Shown in pieces: positions 5,929 to 5,954 of a stretch of 5,954 nt of DNA; the stretch's first letter is position 1; every line of letters starts with the position of its first letter. A program made the position numbers and the translations under genes. Under the pieces are notes generated by a model. That model was not told the DNA's origin. It made no database searches and saw only the letters and a list, made by a program, of their open reading frames with translations. Source of the DNA: a bacterium UBA1790 (GTDB taxonomy: Bacteria > Bacteroidota > Bacteroidia > Bacteroidales > Muribaculaceae); NCBI GenBank assembly GCA_002314465.1, contig DCGA01000118.1, forward strand, positions 3,939-9,892, read 5' to 3'.

Positions 5929-5954
5929 AAAAAAAAGAGAGGGCCGCACTTTCG
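5929..5954 (-). terminator. Half of a terminator hairpin cut by the right edge
   Basis: Read on the minus strand, CGAAAGTGCGGCCCTCTC is followed directly by eight T. This looks like the loop and 3' arm of a strong G/C-rich intrinsic terminator whose 5' arm lies outside the window. It would end a minus-strand gene located to the right, and the A-run on the plus strand would make it bidirectional if a plus-strand T-run follows. Half of the stem is missing, so this is an inference from the visible arm (5937-5949) and the T-run. Confidence 0.5.

Noticed and set aside
5490..5954. CRISPR array, tRNA or insertion-sequence ends in the AT-rich right flank
   Set aside because: No regularly spaced direct repeats, no tRNA-like cloverleaf segments and no terminal inverted repeats with transposase coding were found.

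Overview
The window reads as chromosomal DNA of a Bacteroidales bacterium, possibly Muribaculaceae or Prevotella-like; genus cannot be fixed from sequence alone. The support is two Bacteroidetes-type -7 boxes (TAnnTTTG), start codons preceded by A/T-rich leaders without Shine-Dalgarno sequences, and the protein families present.

Layout. A minus-strand gene enters from the left edge (1-143); its first 47 residues look like the N-terminus of a polytopic metal-efflux permease (DUF318/SO_0444-like). It is divergent from a tight plus-strand operon at 320-4297: queF, queC, queD, queE and a fifth gene for a 626-residue AsmA-like, inner-membrane-anchored protein. Intergenic gaps are 6, 27, 3 and 9 bases, so the five genes are probably co-transcribed from the -7 box at 286-293. 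The operon ends in a perfect 28-base palindrome followed by a T-rich run (4297-4331), which serves the convergent gene as well.

Function. QueD, QueE, QueC and QueF catalyse the consecutive steps from dihydroneopterin triphosphate to preQ1, the precursor inserted into tRNA as queuosine. All expected catalytic residues are visible, so the cassette looks intact. The GTP cyclohydrolase (folE), tgt, queA and the epoxyqueuosine reductase are not in the window. The AsmA-like gene has no evident link to queuosine and may simply share the promoter.

The right-hand part changes character. From about 4325 the DNA is visibly more AT-rich. It carries a minus-strand gene for a 386-residue acidic protein that I do not recognise (4329-5489), built from two tandem copies of one domain of about 70 or more residues, plus a basic C-terminal region. 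Beyond it (5490-5954) lie an AT-rich leader, a 9-base inverted repeat, a possible broken small gene, a G/C-rich hairpin, and what appears to be half of a terminator cut by the window edge. This section looks like accessory or recently acquired DNA.
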